Shown here one piece after another: positions 9,852-19,502 of a DNA stretch of 64,000 nucleotides (the stretch's first letter is position 1; each line of letters begins with the position of its first letter). The notes under the pieces were generated by a model, which ran no database searches, had not been told where the DNA came from, and worked only from the letters and a program-made list of their open reading frames with translations. Origin of the DNA: Francisella salimarina (GTDB lineage Bacteria > Pseudomonadota > Gammaproteobacteria > Francisellales > Francisellaceae). The stretch covers positions 124,001-188,000 of the forward strand of contig NZ_VOJA01000003.1 in the NCBI RefSeq assembly GCF_007923265.1. The letters are read 5' to 3'. The position numbers and the translations under genes are program-made.

Positions 9852-10256
9852 ATGTCATTCAAAGGTTCATGTCTTTGTAATTCTGTTAAATTTGAAATTG
9901 ATGGTAGTTTTGAAAATTTCTTTCTGTGTCATTGTGAGCATTGTCGTAAAGATACAGGTTCAGCTCATGCAGCTAATTTGTTTTCATCAAATGCAAAATT
10001 AAATTGGCAATCTGGTCAAGAATTAGTCAAAAAATATAAACTACCTGCATCACATCATACAAAAAGTTTTTGTAGTGAATGTGGTTCAGCATTACCTTTT
10101 GAGCAATCAGAATTTAATTTAGTAGTAGTGCCTGCTGGTAGTCTAGATGATAAAGTGGATATTAAGCCGACAGCTAATATATTTATGGCTAGTAAAGCTA
10201 ATTGGGATGAAAATTTAGCATCAGCTCATAGTTTTGATGCTTTTCCAATGCCTTAA
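9852..10256 (+). CDS. GFA-domain protein (glutathione-dependent formaldehyde-activating family)
   Basis: A 134-residue zinc protein. It shows the family's Cys pattern: CLC at residues 7-9, CHCEHC near 26-31 and CSECG near 75-79, which bind structural and catalytic zinc. The C-terminal half has the usual hydrophobic NLVVVPAGSLDD segment. The founding enzyme joins formaldehyde to glutathione, but most short members such as this have no proven activity. AAGG precedes the ATG. The gene stands alone. Confidence 0.85.
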   Translation: MSFKGSCLCNSVKFEIDGSFENFFLCHCEHCRKDTGSAHAANLFSSNAKLNWQSGQELVKKYKLPASHHTKSFCSECGSALPFEQSEFNLVVVPAGSLDDKVDIKPTANIFMASKANWDENLASAHSFDAFPMP

Positions 10257-10265
10257 AGAATAATA

Positions 10266-11285
10266 TTACTTACTATTTTTCATAAGTTTTTCTATACCAA
10301 CGAATGTAACATTAAATATTACAGGTCCAAGAAATATTCCTATAAAACCAAAAGCTTGGATTCCTCCTAGTATACCTATCAATGAGGCAGCAAAACTAAG
10401 TTGTACTTGTTTATTGATAATTTTGGGTTGCATAATATTGTCTGTGAAAATATTTAGAGCAAAACCAACTACTAGTATGATAATAGCTTTGGTAGCACCA
10501 TATACTACAAATACACTAGCTCCGATGAGTATATAAACAATGCCAACCATAAATGGGATCATAGATGCTATAGCTACAGTAAATGCAAGTAAAATTGGTG
10601 TTGGCATGCCTGTTAGTAAAAATACTATAGCCATAACAGTACCAACAAGTGATGCGGTTAGAAAAATTGCTAAACTTACTCTACGAGTTGTAATAATCGC
10701 TGTAGATATGAAACTATCGCTATCATCAAAGTCCTTAAGTACTACTTTTTTTGCAAATTTTTCTAAAGTAGAGCTACTAACTAGGAATTGATATACCAGT
10801 AAAAGTGTAATTAAAAAATCTGTTATAAAGCTTATAGATGTTGAGCCTACGTATCTAACTTTAGGTAATATTTGACCTAAATTGGAGATTATGGTGTCAC
10901 TATCATCATTAATGGCTTTTATTAGTTTATCAAAATGTTCTTGAAGGATACTTCCTATGTAAGGAATTTTGCCTATAGAATCACCAAGCGTAGCAAAAGT
11001 TTGTGAAAGTGTTTCTGGATGCTGTAAGTATGAAACAATCTCTGAGATAGCATAATACAGAACAATTAATATAGGAATAAATACACACAGAAGAATTCCC
11101 ATAACTAATAGGAAACTACTTCTATGTTTACCAATATGTTGCTCTAAGTACTCTTGAAGGGGAGCAAGTATTATTGCCAAAAGTCCTGCAAAAAGAATAG
11201 AGTAAACAAAAGGGTATAAAACCCACATTACTAAAGCACCAATAATGCAAATAATAGATAGTTTTTTAATAGTTTGTAGTGACAT
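10266..11285 (-). CDS. AI-2E family membrane transporter (PerM/YdiK-like)
   Basis: An inner-membrane protein of 339 aa with about eight hydrophobic segments. A pair opens the protein, a soluble loop follows (about 115-160), and four to five segments close it. The C-terminal stretch NIMQPKIINKQVQLSFAASLIGILGGIQAFGFIGIFLGPV is the family hallmark. Substrates in the family include autoinducer-2 and sodium/proton exchange; nothing here decides. I chose ATG at 11285 (MSLQTIKKL); the longer version begins with TTG at 11327 and adds an odd hydrophobic tail. Confidence 0.85.
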   Translation of the reverse strand: MSLQTIKKLSIICIIGALVMWVLYPFVYSILFAGLLAIILAPLQEYLEQHIGKHRSSFLLVMGILLCVFIPILIVLYYAISEIVSYLQHPETLSQTFATLGDSIGKIPYIGSILQEHFDKLIKAINDDSDTIISNLGQILPKVRYVGSTSISFITDFLITLLLVYQFLVSSSTLEKFAKKVVLKDFDDSDSFISTAIITTRRVSLAIFLTASLVGTVMAIVFLLTGMPTPILLAFTVAIASMIPFMVGIVYILIGASVFVVYGATKAIIILVVGFALNIFTDNIMQPKIINKQVQLSFAASLIGILGGIQAFGFIGIFLGPVIFNVTFVGIEKLMKNSK

Positions 11286-11446
11286 TTTGTTTATAGTTGT
11301 AGTAATAATTAGAATAAAGAATAGCAATATGTTTAAGTTTTATAAACTGCTCTATAACCTTAATTCATAAAATTTATAACTATTTAAGTTGATTCTAAAG
11401 TGTAACAAGCTTGATTTATGAACGTTTAGAAGCATTTCAAGAGGTT

Positions 11447-12142
11447 TTACCATTGCTCAATATTTCCTTGAGCATCTAAAAATTTTCCAGAATCTTTATG
11501 ATGGAGATTTTCAATAAGATTAGTCATCGCTTGGATGCTATCACTAATTTCCACAGTAGCATTATCTCCACCCATCTTAGTCTTAACCCAACCAGGTCGA
11601 AGACTTATAGTAATTATCTCTGGGCACTCAGCAGCAAATGTTTTTGTTAACATATTTAGAGCTGCTTTTGATATGCGGTATGAATAACCAAAACCAGCTT
11701 TTGTTTGCTCTATAGAGCCAGCTTGACTAGCCATATTGATAACTATTGGATTAGCAGATTTTAGCAGATTCTCTTTGAAATTATGAATAAGATAAAAAGC
11801 TCCTAAACAGTTCGTTTGAAAAGCATTATTTATCCAGTTTGGATTAGTTTCAGAAATACTAAATTTTTGATGGTTCTCAGGGTAAATACCGGCATTGTTT
11901 ATTAATATATCAATAACAATACTTTTATACTTTTGAAATAATTGCTCTTGGTCTCTAGGACTACTAACATCAAGTTTTTCTATAATAAGTTTTTGATATT
12001 TCTTAGAAAGTTCTTTTAGGTCATTTGCTTTAGCTGGATCACGGCAAGTTGCGATTACATTACAGTTTTTTGTTAAATAGTGTTCAACGAAACCTAGCCC
12101 AATTCCTCTATTTGCGCCCGTAATTAAAATATTTTTTTGCAT
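11447..12142 (-). CDS. Short-chain dehydrogenase/reductase
   Basis: A 231-aa classical SDR oxidoreductase. It has the nucleotide-binding GANRGIGLG (residues 7-15), INNAG near 83-87, a Ser in the INMASQAGS strand, and the catalytic YRISKAAL (Tyr-x3-Lys). The C-terminal SLRPGWVKTKMGG is typical of carbonyl-reductase-like SDRs. Substrate is unknown. It is followed by an unrelated Gly-rich exported protein on the same strand. Confidence 0.9.
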   Translation of the reverse strand: MQKNILITGANRGIGLGFVEHYLTKNCNVIATCRDPAKANDLKELSKKYQKLIIEKLDVSSPRDQEQLFQKYKSIVIDILINNAGIYPENHQKFSISETNPNWINNAFQTNCLGAFYLIHNFKENLLKSANPIVINMASQAGSIEQTKAGFGYSYRISKAALNMLTKTFAAECPEIITISLRPGWVKTKMGGDNATVEISDSIQAMTNLIENLHHKDSGKFLDAQGNIEQW

Positions 12143-12167
12143 TATTTTAGTACTTATATATTTGGTT

Positions 12168-12608
12168 TTATATTATATGACAATTAGTTTTGGCATCACT
12201 AATTAAACTCTTTGCGGTACTTTTAGGTAGTTCAACAGCTCCTACTCCTGCGCCTAAAATAGCTCCTAAAATAACAGCCCCACCTATTTGGAATGGTTGT
12301 ATAAATGAGTTTTTGCTCAAACCACCACTATCAAACATCATTGGAGACATCATGGCTCCGCCAACCATTCCTCCTAATAAACCTACAGGTACCATTAGAA
12401 TAGTTCCTACTCCTATACCTATTGCTGAGATAGGTGTCATAAGGATAGTAGATAGTGTGCCACATTCTTTGTTTTGTTTATAACTTTCGCTTTTTAATGT
12501 TCCTGGTGCTACAGAATTTATATTTTTATTTTCTGATAAACAATATCCCATGCTGGTAGTTAGGAGTAATGTTGTAAGACTAAAAAATAAGATTACTTTT
12601 TTAAACAT
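12168..12608 (-). CDS. Exported or membrane Gly-rich protein of unknown function
   Basis: A 146-aa protein with an N-terminal signal peptide (KKVILFFSLTTLLLTTSMGYC). The Cys near its end is not in a lipobox. Two Gly-rich hydrophobic segments follow (about residues 55-88 and 106-124), full of GxxxG spacing as seen in membrane-packing helices. The last residues include NCHII; together with ECGT after the first hydrophobic part this could make a disulfide. The family is not recognised. A set of overlapping AAGTTA/TAACTT half-sites lies just upstream of the start. Confidence 0.6.
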   Translation of the reverse strand: MFKKVILFFSLTTLLLTTSMGYCLSENKNINSVAPGTLKSESYKQNKECGTLSTILMTPISAIGIGVGTILMVPVGLLGGMVGGAMMSPMMFDSGGLSKNSFIQPFQIGGAVILGAILGAGVGAVELPKSTAKSLISDAKTNCHII

Positions 12609-12619
12609 AATTTCATTAG

Positions 12620-12643
12620 TAAGTTAATAACTTATATTAAGTT
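12620..12643. promoter_or_regulatory. Overlapping inverted repeats upstream of the Gly-rich protein gene
   Basis: TAAGTT-AAT-AACTTA (12620-12634) overlaps AACTTA-TAT-TAAGTT (12629-12643). The half-site thus appears three times in alternating orientation, 12 bp before the start codon. It may be an operator or an RNA hairpin. Confidence 0.4.
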
Positions 12644-12722
12644 ATATTATCACTTTAAATTAGATTTTTGAAAATTATGAAATTGAAATATAAATAAAGA
12701 AAAAATATTTAGAAAATAAAAA

Positions 12723-13595
12723 TTACCAACCAGTAACTTCTTTAAGTTTAGAACCTAACTCTGCAGGTGATCTAGTATAAGCAATACCAGCAGCTTCAAA
12801 CGCAGCGAATTTTTCATCAGCAGTACCTTTACCACCAGAGATGATAGCACCAGCATGACCCATACGCTTACCTGGAGGAGCTGTAACACCAGCAATATAT
12901 CCAATAACTGGCTTAGTAACATTGTGTTTAATGTATTCAGCAGCTTCTTCTTCAGCTGTACCACCAATTTCACCGATTAAGATGATAGCTTCAGTTTGAG
13001 GATCATTCTCTAAAAGTTTAAGAGCTTCGATTTGGTTCATACCTGGGATTGGATCTCCACCTATACCGATACAAGTAGATTGACCAAAGCCTAACTTAGT
13101 AGTTTGAGCAACTGCTTCATAAGTTAGAGTACCAGAACGAGAAATGATACCAACTTTACCAGGTTGGTGGATATGACCAGGCATAATACCAATTTTACAT
13201 TCACCTGGAGTGATAACACCAGGACAGTTAGGGCCAACAACTTGTACATCTTTACCTTTTAAGTATTCTTTAACTACTAGCATATCTAGAGTTGGAACAC
13301 CTTCAGTAATGATTACAACTAGTTTAACACCAGAATCAATAGCTTCTATTGCAGAATCTTTTACAAATGGAGCTGGTACATAGATTACAGATGCATCAGC
13401 ACCAGTAGCTTTTACGGCCTCTTCCATAGTATTGAAAACTGGTCTGTCTAGGTGAGTTTGACCGCCTTTACCAGGAGTCACACCGCCCACGATGTTTGTA
13501 CCATAAGCAATAGCTTGCTCTGAGTGAAAAGTACCGTTTTTACCAGTAAAACCTTGTACTAAAACTTTTGTATTTTTATCAACTAATACGCTCAT
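12723..13595 (-). CDS. sucD: Succinyl-CoA synthetase alpha subunit
   Basis: Alpha subunit of the TCA-cycle enzyme that makes succinate plus ATP or GTP from succinyl-CoA. It starts with the CoA-binding Rossmann domain ([16 protein letters not shown]). The ligase domain carries the phosphorylated His in [17 protein letters not shown] near residue 247. Length (290 aa) matches E. coli SucD (289). It follows sucC by 31 bp in the same operon. The genes for 2-oxoglutarate dehydrogenase (sucAB) are not beside it, unlike in E. coli. Confidence 0.97.
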   Translation of the reverse strand: MSVLVDKNTKVLVQGFTGKNGTFHSEQAIAYGTNIVGGVTPGKGGQTHLDRPVFNTMEEAVKATGADASVIYVPAPFVKDSAIEAIDSGVKLVVIITEGVPTLDMLVVKEYLKGKDVQVVGPNCPGVITPGECKIGIMPGHIHQPGKVGIISRSGTLTYEAVAQTTKLGFGQSTCIGIGGDPIPGMNQIEALKLLENDPQTEAIILIGEIGGTAEEEAAEYIKHNVTKPVIGYIAGVTAPPGKRMGHAGAIISGGKGTADEKFAAFEAAGIAYTRSPAELGSKLKEVTGW

Positions 13596-13626
13596 TATTT
13601 AATATCCTTTTAACTGTTTTAATTTA

Positions 13627-14790
13627 TTAACCTAGTGATTTTACAACTTTATCAGCAGCATCAGCTAAACCATCAGCAGGTATTAGTTTTAAACCTGAAT
13701 CAGATAGGATCTTAGCACCTTTTTCTGCATTGTTACCTTCTAGACGAACAACTACTGGTACAGTTACATTTACTTCTTTAACAGCTTCGATAATTGCCTC
13801 AGCGATCATATCACAACGTACGATACCACCGAAGATGTTAATTAAAACAGCTTTTACATTTTCATCATCTAGGATTAGTTTGAAAGCTTCGATTACTCTT
13901 TCTTTAGTAGCTCCACCACCAACATCTAGGAAGTTAGCAGGCTTACCACCGTATAATTGGATGATATCCATAGTAGCCATTGCTAGACCAGCACCGTTTA
14001 CCATACAGCCGATGTTACCTTCAAGAGCTACATAGTTTAGCTCATGCTCAGAAGCTTTAAGTTCTTTAGCATTTTCTTGAGATTTGTCTCTAAGAGCTAA
14101 TAATTTAGGGTGTCTGTAAAGAGCGTTTGAATCAAGGTTGATTTTACCATCAACACAAACGATTTCGCCGTTTTCTCTAACTGCAAGAGGGTTGATTTCA
14201 AATAATGCAAAATCACACTCAACAAATGCTTTGTAAGCACCTAGCATAGTTTTAACGAAATCATTGATTTGTTTACCTTCAAGACCAAGTTTGAAAGCTA
14301 CTTCACGAGCTTGAAATGGTTGAAGACCAACTAAAGGATCTACTTCTACTTTAAGGATTTTCTCTGGAGTATTGTGAGCTACTTCTTCAATATCTACACC
14401 ACCTTCAGTTGAAGCCATGAATGTTACTTTACGGCTAGATCTATCAACTACAGCGCCAAGGTATAATTCACGAGTAACAGGGTATACATCTTCAAATACA
14501 CCTACAGAATTAACTGGCTGACCTTCAGCATCAGTTTGGAAAGTAACAAGATTTGTACCGATTAGGCTCTCTGCTACTTCACGAGCTTCTTGAGATGATT
14601 TAACAACTTTTACACCACCAGCTTTACCACGACCACCAGCATGTACCTGAGCTTTAACCACAGCAAATTTACCACCGATTTGGTCAAATGCTTGAGCAGC
14701 TTCATTTGGGTTATGAGCTACGATACCTTTTTGAACTTTTAGACCATAGCTTTCTAAAAGATCTTTAGCTTGATATTCATGTAAGTTCAT
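13627..14790 (-). CDS. sucC: Succinyl-CoA synthetase beta subunit
   Basis: Beta subunit with an ATP-grasp nucleotide-binding domain. The N-terminus [16 protein letters not shown] is diagnostic. [16 protein letters not shown] binds nucleotide, and [17 protein letters not shown] near residue 320 is the beta-loop that contacts the alpha-subunit phospho-His. Length 387 aa against 388 in E. coli. AAGGAAG lies a few bases before the ATG. It is first in the sucCD operon; the 336-bp region to its right should hold its promoter. Confidence 0.97.
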   Translation of the reverse strand: MNLHEYQAKDLLESYGLKVQKGIVAHNPNEAAQAFDQIGGKFAVVKAQVHAGGRGKAGGVKVVKSSQEAREVAESLIGTNLVTFQTDAEGQPVNSVGVFEDVYPVTRELYLGAVVDRSSRKVTFMASTEGGVDIEEVAHNTPEKILKVEVDPLVGLQPFQAREVAFKLGLEGKQINDFVKTMLGAYKAFVECDFALFEINPLAVRENGEIVCVDGKINLDSNALYRHPKLLALRDKSQENAKELKASEHELNYVALEGNIGCMVNGAGLAMATMDIIQLYGGKPANFLDVGGGATKERVIEAFKLILDDENVKAVLINIFGGIVRCDMIAEAIIEAVKEVNVTVPVVVRLEGNNAEKGAKILSDSGLKLIPADGLADAADKVVKSLG

Positions 14791-15132
14791 TGATTTTCTT
14801 CCTTATTTGATCGTTTGACGAAAATTTTTGTTAAATAACATCTCAAATAATAACTCATTTACGCTATTTTTTCTAATAAAAAACATAATTTAGATTTAAA
14901 GATTTAGATATATGAAAACTCTTTAGGTAGTGTATGTTATGGAGTGCTGAATATCATTGATTTTATTAGTGATAAGTATTTCGTTCATGGTGTTGTTACA
15001 TTTTACTTAAAGTAAATAATAATTTACTAAAACTCTCGAATGCTGAAAGATTAGTCCTAAAAAAGTCGTTAATAAAATGCAATTATAGTAATATTATTTG
15101 GTAAATTTAAAAATAAAATAAGGTGATTGGGA
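14791..15132. other. Intergenic region between divergent sucC and the AsmA-like gene
   Basis: About 340 bp of AT-rich sequence that should contain the promoters of both divergent transcripts. I see no ORF, no strong terminator and no clearly spaced -35/-10 pair on either strand. Confidence 0.4.
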
Positions 15133-17055
15133 ATGTTTGATTACATATTTAATAAAATTAAATCGACTATTTTTTCTAAACTCACGCCTGCACAATTGTT
15201 AATTACATCAGTATTAGCGTTTGTGTTTGGTTTTATTCCAGGAGTCTCATACTCACCATTACTCTTTGTAGCAGTAATAATATTGGTGATAATTCTTAGA
15301 ATAAATATTGGTGTGTTTGTATTTATTGCGATTATCGCAAAAGCACTTTCATTTTTGCTTGAGGTTGTTAGCTTCTCATTCGGACAATTTTTGCTAGATG
15401 GTTTTACACAACCTATTTTCAAGGCTATGGTTAATACGCCAGTCTTAGCTTATGCTGGATTTGATTATTATCTCGTCGCAGGAGGGTTTGTTCTAGCAAT
15501 AATCTTAGGTGTTATATTTGGTCTTATTATCGCAAAGATATACAAAAAGATAATTGCAAAAATGTCATCTATTCAGTCAGGTACAGAACTATATAACAAA
15601 ATCACCAAGAATTTTTTTGTTAAGATAGCTAGTTGGATCTTCTTGGGCAAGAATATTGCAAAAGTTGACTGGGTTGAAATGCAAAATCGTAAGTTTAGAC
15701 AGCCATTTAGATTAACAGGAATTGTTCTTGTAGCTTTAATTATTGCGGCTTTGATATATTCTCCTAAGCTCTTAGAAACATCAATGGTATCAAATATCAT
15801 TAAGCAACAGTTGACTAAAGCAAATGGAGCAACAGTAGACTATCAATCTTTAAGCTTAGATTTCACAAATGCAAGTCTTGATATTAAAGGTTTAGGTGTG
15901 GCAGATCCAAAAAATCTTGATAAGGATAGATTCTATGCTGAAAATGTGAGTGCAAGTCTAAATATTTCAAATTTACTTACTAGACAATTAACATTAAGAA
16001 ATGTTTTGGTTACTGGTGTATCTTTAGATAAACAAAGAGCTAAGAAAGCTAGTTTATATATCAATACTAAAGCAACATCTAAAGATGATGCTAGCATGAA
16101 TTCAGAAGAGTTTAAGAAGAAAGCTATAGAAAGTATAGGTAAGGCAAGTCAAAACTTACAACAAGTAGATCTGCAAAAGTTAGAAGCTAATACAAAGCAA
16201 GCTAAAGAAGTTGCTAATGGTATTAAGCAAGCAGCAGAGTTCTTATCAAACTTTAGCTCTAGTAGTGAGGATGATACAACTGGTGCTAAACAGGCAGGAT
16301 CAGTTACACCGAAGCAACAAGCTAAAGTATATGGTTACGCGAATGTAAAAAATGAAATGCTTCGTGATAAGTATCCTAGTTTTGTAATTCAAAATATTGA
16401 TATAAAAGGTTATCAAAATGCCGGTACTACATACGATGCTAATATAACTAATATATCAACAAACCCTGTGCTATTAGGTCAGCCAACAGCAATTAATGTT
16501 AAATCTGTAAATAATAGTGACGTTGATGTTAGCGTAGTTGTTTCAAATAAGCTAAATGTTGATAATACTATCAAGTTTAATTTGCAAAATGTAGCTGGGA
16601 ATGCAATTAAAGGTTTGAATATTCAAGGGGTTAATATAGATGCTAATAGCTTAACAATATCTGGTCAAGGAACTTGGCAGTTTAGTGGAGTAAGAAATAT
16701 AATGTTCAATATTCCTTTGCAGCTAAAATTTGATATTGTGAGTGTTAGCCTTAACCAGTTTACTCAGAAAATACCTAGCTTAACATTAAATGGTGTTATC
16801 ACTGGTGATTTGAATAAACTCAACTTTAGTGTTGATGCATCTTCTTTGAAGAGTCTATTGAATGTCGATACAGTCAAAAATGTTGCTAGCCAAGTTGCTA
16901 AGCAAGCAGGTTTAGATAAGAAAGCACAACAAGTTATTAATAATACTAAAATTAATGGTAAGTCTATCCAAGATTTAAATGCAAATGACATCAAAAAGAT
17001 CAATAAAAAAGATGTTCAAAATATAGCTTCTCAGTTTGGAATCAAAATTAATTAA
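15133..17055 (+). CDS. TIGR03546/TIGR03545-like fused membrane protein (AsmA-like C-terminal part)
   Basis: A 640-residue protein. The first ~165 residues hold several hydrophobic segments starting with a short Pro-Gly-containing one (FGFIPGVSYSPLL), as in TIGR03546. After a short loop, a new transmembrane helix (about 196-212) begins an AsmA-like periplasmic part. There the DYQSLSLDFTNASLDIKGLGVADP segment and the following basic-hydrophobic repeats resemble TIGR03545. As I recall those families, the two are usually adjacent separate genes; here they are one ORF. The role is probably envelope lipid transport or outer-membrane maintenance, by analogy to AsmA. I prefer ATG at 15133, eight bases after AAGGTG, over TTG at 15127. 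Confidence 0.65.
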   Translation: MFDYIFNKIKSTIFSKLTPAQLLITSVLAFVFGFIPGVSYSPLLFVAVIILVIILRINIGVFVFIAIIAKALSFLLEVVSFSFGQFLLDGFTQPIFKAMVNTPVLAYAGFDYYLVAGGFVLAIILGVIFGLIIAKIYKKIIAKMSSIQSGTELYNKITKNFFVKIASWIFLGKNIAKVDWVEMQNRKFRQPFRLTGIVLVALIIAALIYSPKLLETSMVSNIIKQQLTKANGATVDYQSLSLDFTNASLDIKGLGVADPKNLDKDRFYAENVSASLNISNLLTRQLTLRNVLVTGVSLDKQRAKKASLYINTKATSKDDASMNSEEFKKKAIESIGKASQNLQQVDLQKLEANTKQAKEVANGIKQAAEFLSNFSSSSEDDTTGAKQAGSVTPKQQAKVYGYANVKNEMLRDKYPSFVIQNIDIKGYQNAGTTYDANITNISTNPVLLGQPTAINVKSVNNSDVDVSVVVSNKLNVDNTIKFNLQNVAGNAIKGLNIQGVNIDANSLTISGQGTWQFSGVRNIMFNIPLQLKFDIVSVSLNQFTQKIPSLTLNGVITGDLNKLNFSVDASSLKSLLNVDTVKNVASQVAKQAGLDKKAQQVINNTKINGKSIQDLNANDIKKINKKDVQNIASQFGIKIN

Positions 17056-17191
17056 ATCAAAGGATTTCTCTAAGTATAGTTTATATGTTTAAAGAAATGT
17101 TCAATTTACAAATAATTGTTCGCTAGGTTTTTGGATAAATCGTGTGAGACGACAAGTTATTTTTATTTGGTTATAGCTGTAGTATTTTTTA

Positions 17192-18019
17192 TCAAAGACC
17201 TTTGACACTTAAAATATTGCTCTTAGGCTTCTCTTTATGGTACAAAATTTTTACTTTAGTGATTTTATTGCATTTTAAATATATAGACTTTCTTAGCTCA
17301 TCTGCATAATAGATATACTTTCCATGCTCAAAGTATGAGCTTATAAGTGTGTATGGAGTTCCTTCAATACTGGCAGGCAATTTTATTATTTGAGCATTTG
17401 TTTTAGAGCTTGAATTAGTAACATCTATGTTTTTTTCTATAACAGGAGAATGATTATTTTCTGATATTATATCGACTGATGATGGGTGATTGTTGATTTG
17501 CATATCGATAGCATATGCATCTATATTGAGATAGCCAACACATGTTGAGCCCTTTGGAGCACTATAATAAGATAGCTCAAAATCAGCTAATTTATCAGAA
17601 TTAGAAACTTCAGATATATCTTTATTCGTCGTTTTTACACTAATGTAACTATCCGACTTAATACCAAAAGAGTAGTTGCCTGGTGGGATAATTATATCTT
17701 TATTTGATGTTTGATATGACTTACCTAATACAGATAACCCTCTGTCAATACTTCTGCGAGGAAAGGATATTGTTACATTATAGTAACGTTGAGTGACTTT
17801 AGCATTCCAAAAATACGGTAGATTAGTACTACTTATAGTATCTTTAATTTTTACATTTGGGTTTGTTAGAATGAGCTCTATTTTACTTTTGCTTAGATTT
17901 ATCTGTTTTGGAGAGTTAAAGGATACTTCATAAGAGTTATTGGCTTGTGTTTTAAGGTTTGGGTAACTAGATGAAAAACATACTAGGATTATAAATAAAG
18001 TCTTAAGAATGTAATTCAT
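17192..18019 (-). CDS. Exported protein of unknown function
   Basis: A 275-aa protein with a signal peptide (MNYILKTLFIILVCFSSSYP, likely cleaved near residue 27). The rest is beta-rich in appearance with many Ser, Asn and Thr residues, two distant Cys, and no membrane segments. I do not recognise a family. It lies 69 bp from and divergent to the broken polysaccharide lyase, so it may be a remnant partner such as a carbohydrate-binding or surface protein; that is inference from position only. Confidence 0.6.
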   Translation of the reverse strand: MNYILKTLFIILVCFSSSYPNLKTQANNSYEVSFNSPKQINLSKSKIELILTNPNVKIKDTISSTNLPYFWNAKVTQRYYNVTISFPRRSIDRGLSVLGKSYQTSNKDIIIPPGNYSFGIKSDSYISVKTTNKDISEVSNSDKLADFELSYYSAPKGSTCVGYLNIDAYAIDMQINNHPSSVDIISENNHSPVIEKNIDVTNSSSKTNAQIIKLPASIEGTPYTLISSYFEHGKYIYYADELRKSIYLKCNKITKVKILYHKEKPKSNILSVKGL

Positions 18020-18088
18020 GGTTATTGATTGTTAATCTCTACATTTGTCGAATAATATCATAAAAGCTAGAGTAATTAATACGATGAT

Positions 18089-19496
18089 ATGGATTATAAG
18101 AGTGAAGGTGTTGCCAAACTTTTACAACCCGGAGATCTTTTGTATGTTGAGGGAAATGCCGAATATCCAGATAATGTGAAATCTGAAAACTATGGAACTA
18201 AAGTAAAACCGATAAGAATAATAGGTGTAAATGTAGTTGGTCAAAAACCTGTTATAAAGCCTGAAACAAAAGATGTTGTTACATTTTTTGGAGATAACTA
18301 TATTTTTGATAACTTTGAAATAGTAGGTAATATGCAAGAAGCATCGGATCCTAAACTTATTACAAGAAGAGTTTTATATCAGGTTGCTGATGGTATTACA
18401 ATTAGGCATTGTAGCGTCCATGATTACTGCAAATGGTATTATGGGTAGCGATCTTTTCAGTAGAAGCTTAACTATAGAATATTGTGATATATATCACAAC
18501 GATGCATTTGTAGGAGATCATAATATCTATATTGCTTCTGACAGAGTTAGACACCCAGAAGCAATTACAAAAGTCAGGTTTAATTATATTCATGACTCTT
18601 ATCAAGGAGCTGGCTTAAAGAGTCGTGCATTAAGAAATGAAGTATATTACAACTGGTTTGAAAATAATTATAGTTCAGAAGCAGACTTTTTTGGAGCAGA
18701 CTTGGGACCTGGCACACCCCCTATTTATAATGATAAAGGTGAAATTATTGGCTACATCGATGATAACCATACTACACAAGATGAATTAAGAAAGATTGAT
18801 AAATCTTATGGTGAGAACTATGTTCGAGAGGATACGGATTTTGTTGGCAATGTTGTAGTTAATGAGAATAAGGTAAAGTCTTTGACTATTGGTGGAGATG
18901 GTGGTTCTGGTGGTCCAACTAGAAATGGTACAAGTTTTGGGCGTTATCGTTTCGTAAACAATACTTTTATAAATACTGTGCCAGCAGATGGTGCGGGTCG
19001 TTCTTATGTGGGTCAGCTAAAGTTTGGTATAGGTAGCTTAGAATTTGATAATAATATTGTTTATAATAAAAATGGCATAAACATAGTCTTTTACTTTAAT
19101 CCTTATGATTCAAATAATGATATACATCAAATAAACTCTGATTTAAGATGGAGTGCAGATAGACAATTTATTGGTCATAATAACTGGTTTAAAATCGGCA
19201 CGAAAATACCTGAAGGTATCACTGACAGTATATTAGGAGAGGTTCCTGATTTTGTTAGCTTAGTAGATAAGGATTTTCATCTAAGACCTGAAAGCCATTT
19301 AAAAATATCGGGCTCGCAGTATAATTCAAATATTTTTTCAACGGCAGTATATTATACTAATATCGGTGGAGTATTAAAAATGGATGTCGAATTTATTGAG
19401 CCTTTAATGTATCCATATTATCAAGCCCCTGATCCTAGACATTATGACGAGTCAACATTTGATCAAGTGAATATAGCTATAGGGGCATATTCTTAG
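18089..19496 (+). pseudogene. Polysaccharide lyase of the PL6 (alginate lyase/chondroitinase B) type, frameshifted and lacking its export signal
   Basis: Two overlapping frames together make one right-handed beta-helix lyase. The first (18089-18448) encodes LQPGDLLYVEGNAEYP and IRIIGVNVVGQKPVI. The second picks up at ITANGIMGSDLF near 18425 and runs to 19496 with GLKSRALRNEVYYNWFENN. That is typical of PL6 enzymes, which degrade alginate or dermatan sulfate. Removing one A of the AAA at 18431-18433 would restore a continuous reading. No signal peptide precedes residue 1: an in-frame TAA lies 12 bases before the ATG, and the region upstream belongs to a divergent gene. I read it as a decaying gene rather than a programmed frameshift. 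Confidence 0.8.
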
Positions 19497-19502
19497 ATTT
19501 GT

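Noticed and set aside
12755-13035. Overlapping frame inside sucD
   Set aside because: Same-strand shadow of sucD with no conserved pattern.
18384-19496. Second lyase frame as an independent intact gene
   Set aside because: Its first ~15 residues (MLMVLQLGIVASM) are an out-of-frame reading of the preceding lyase part, and no ribosome-binding site precedes it.
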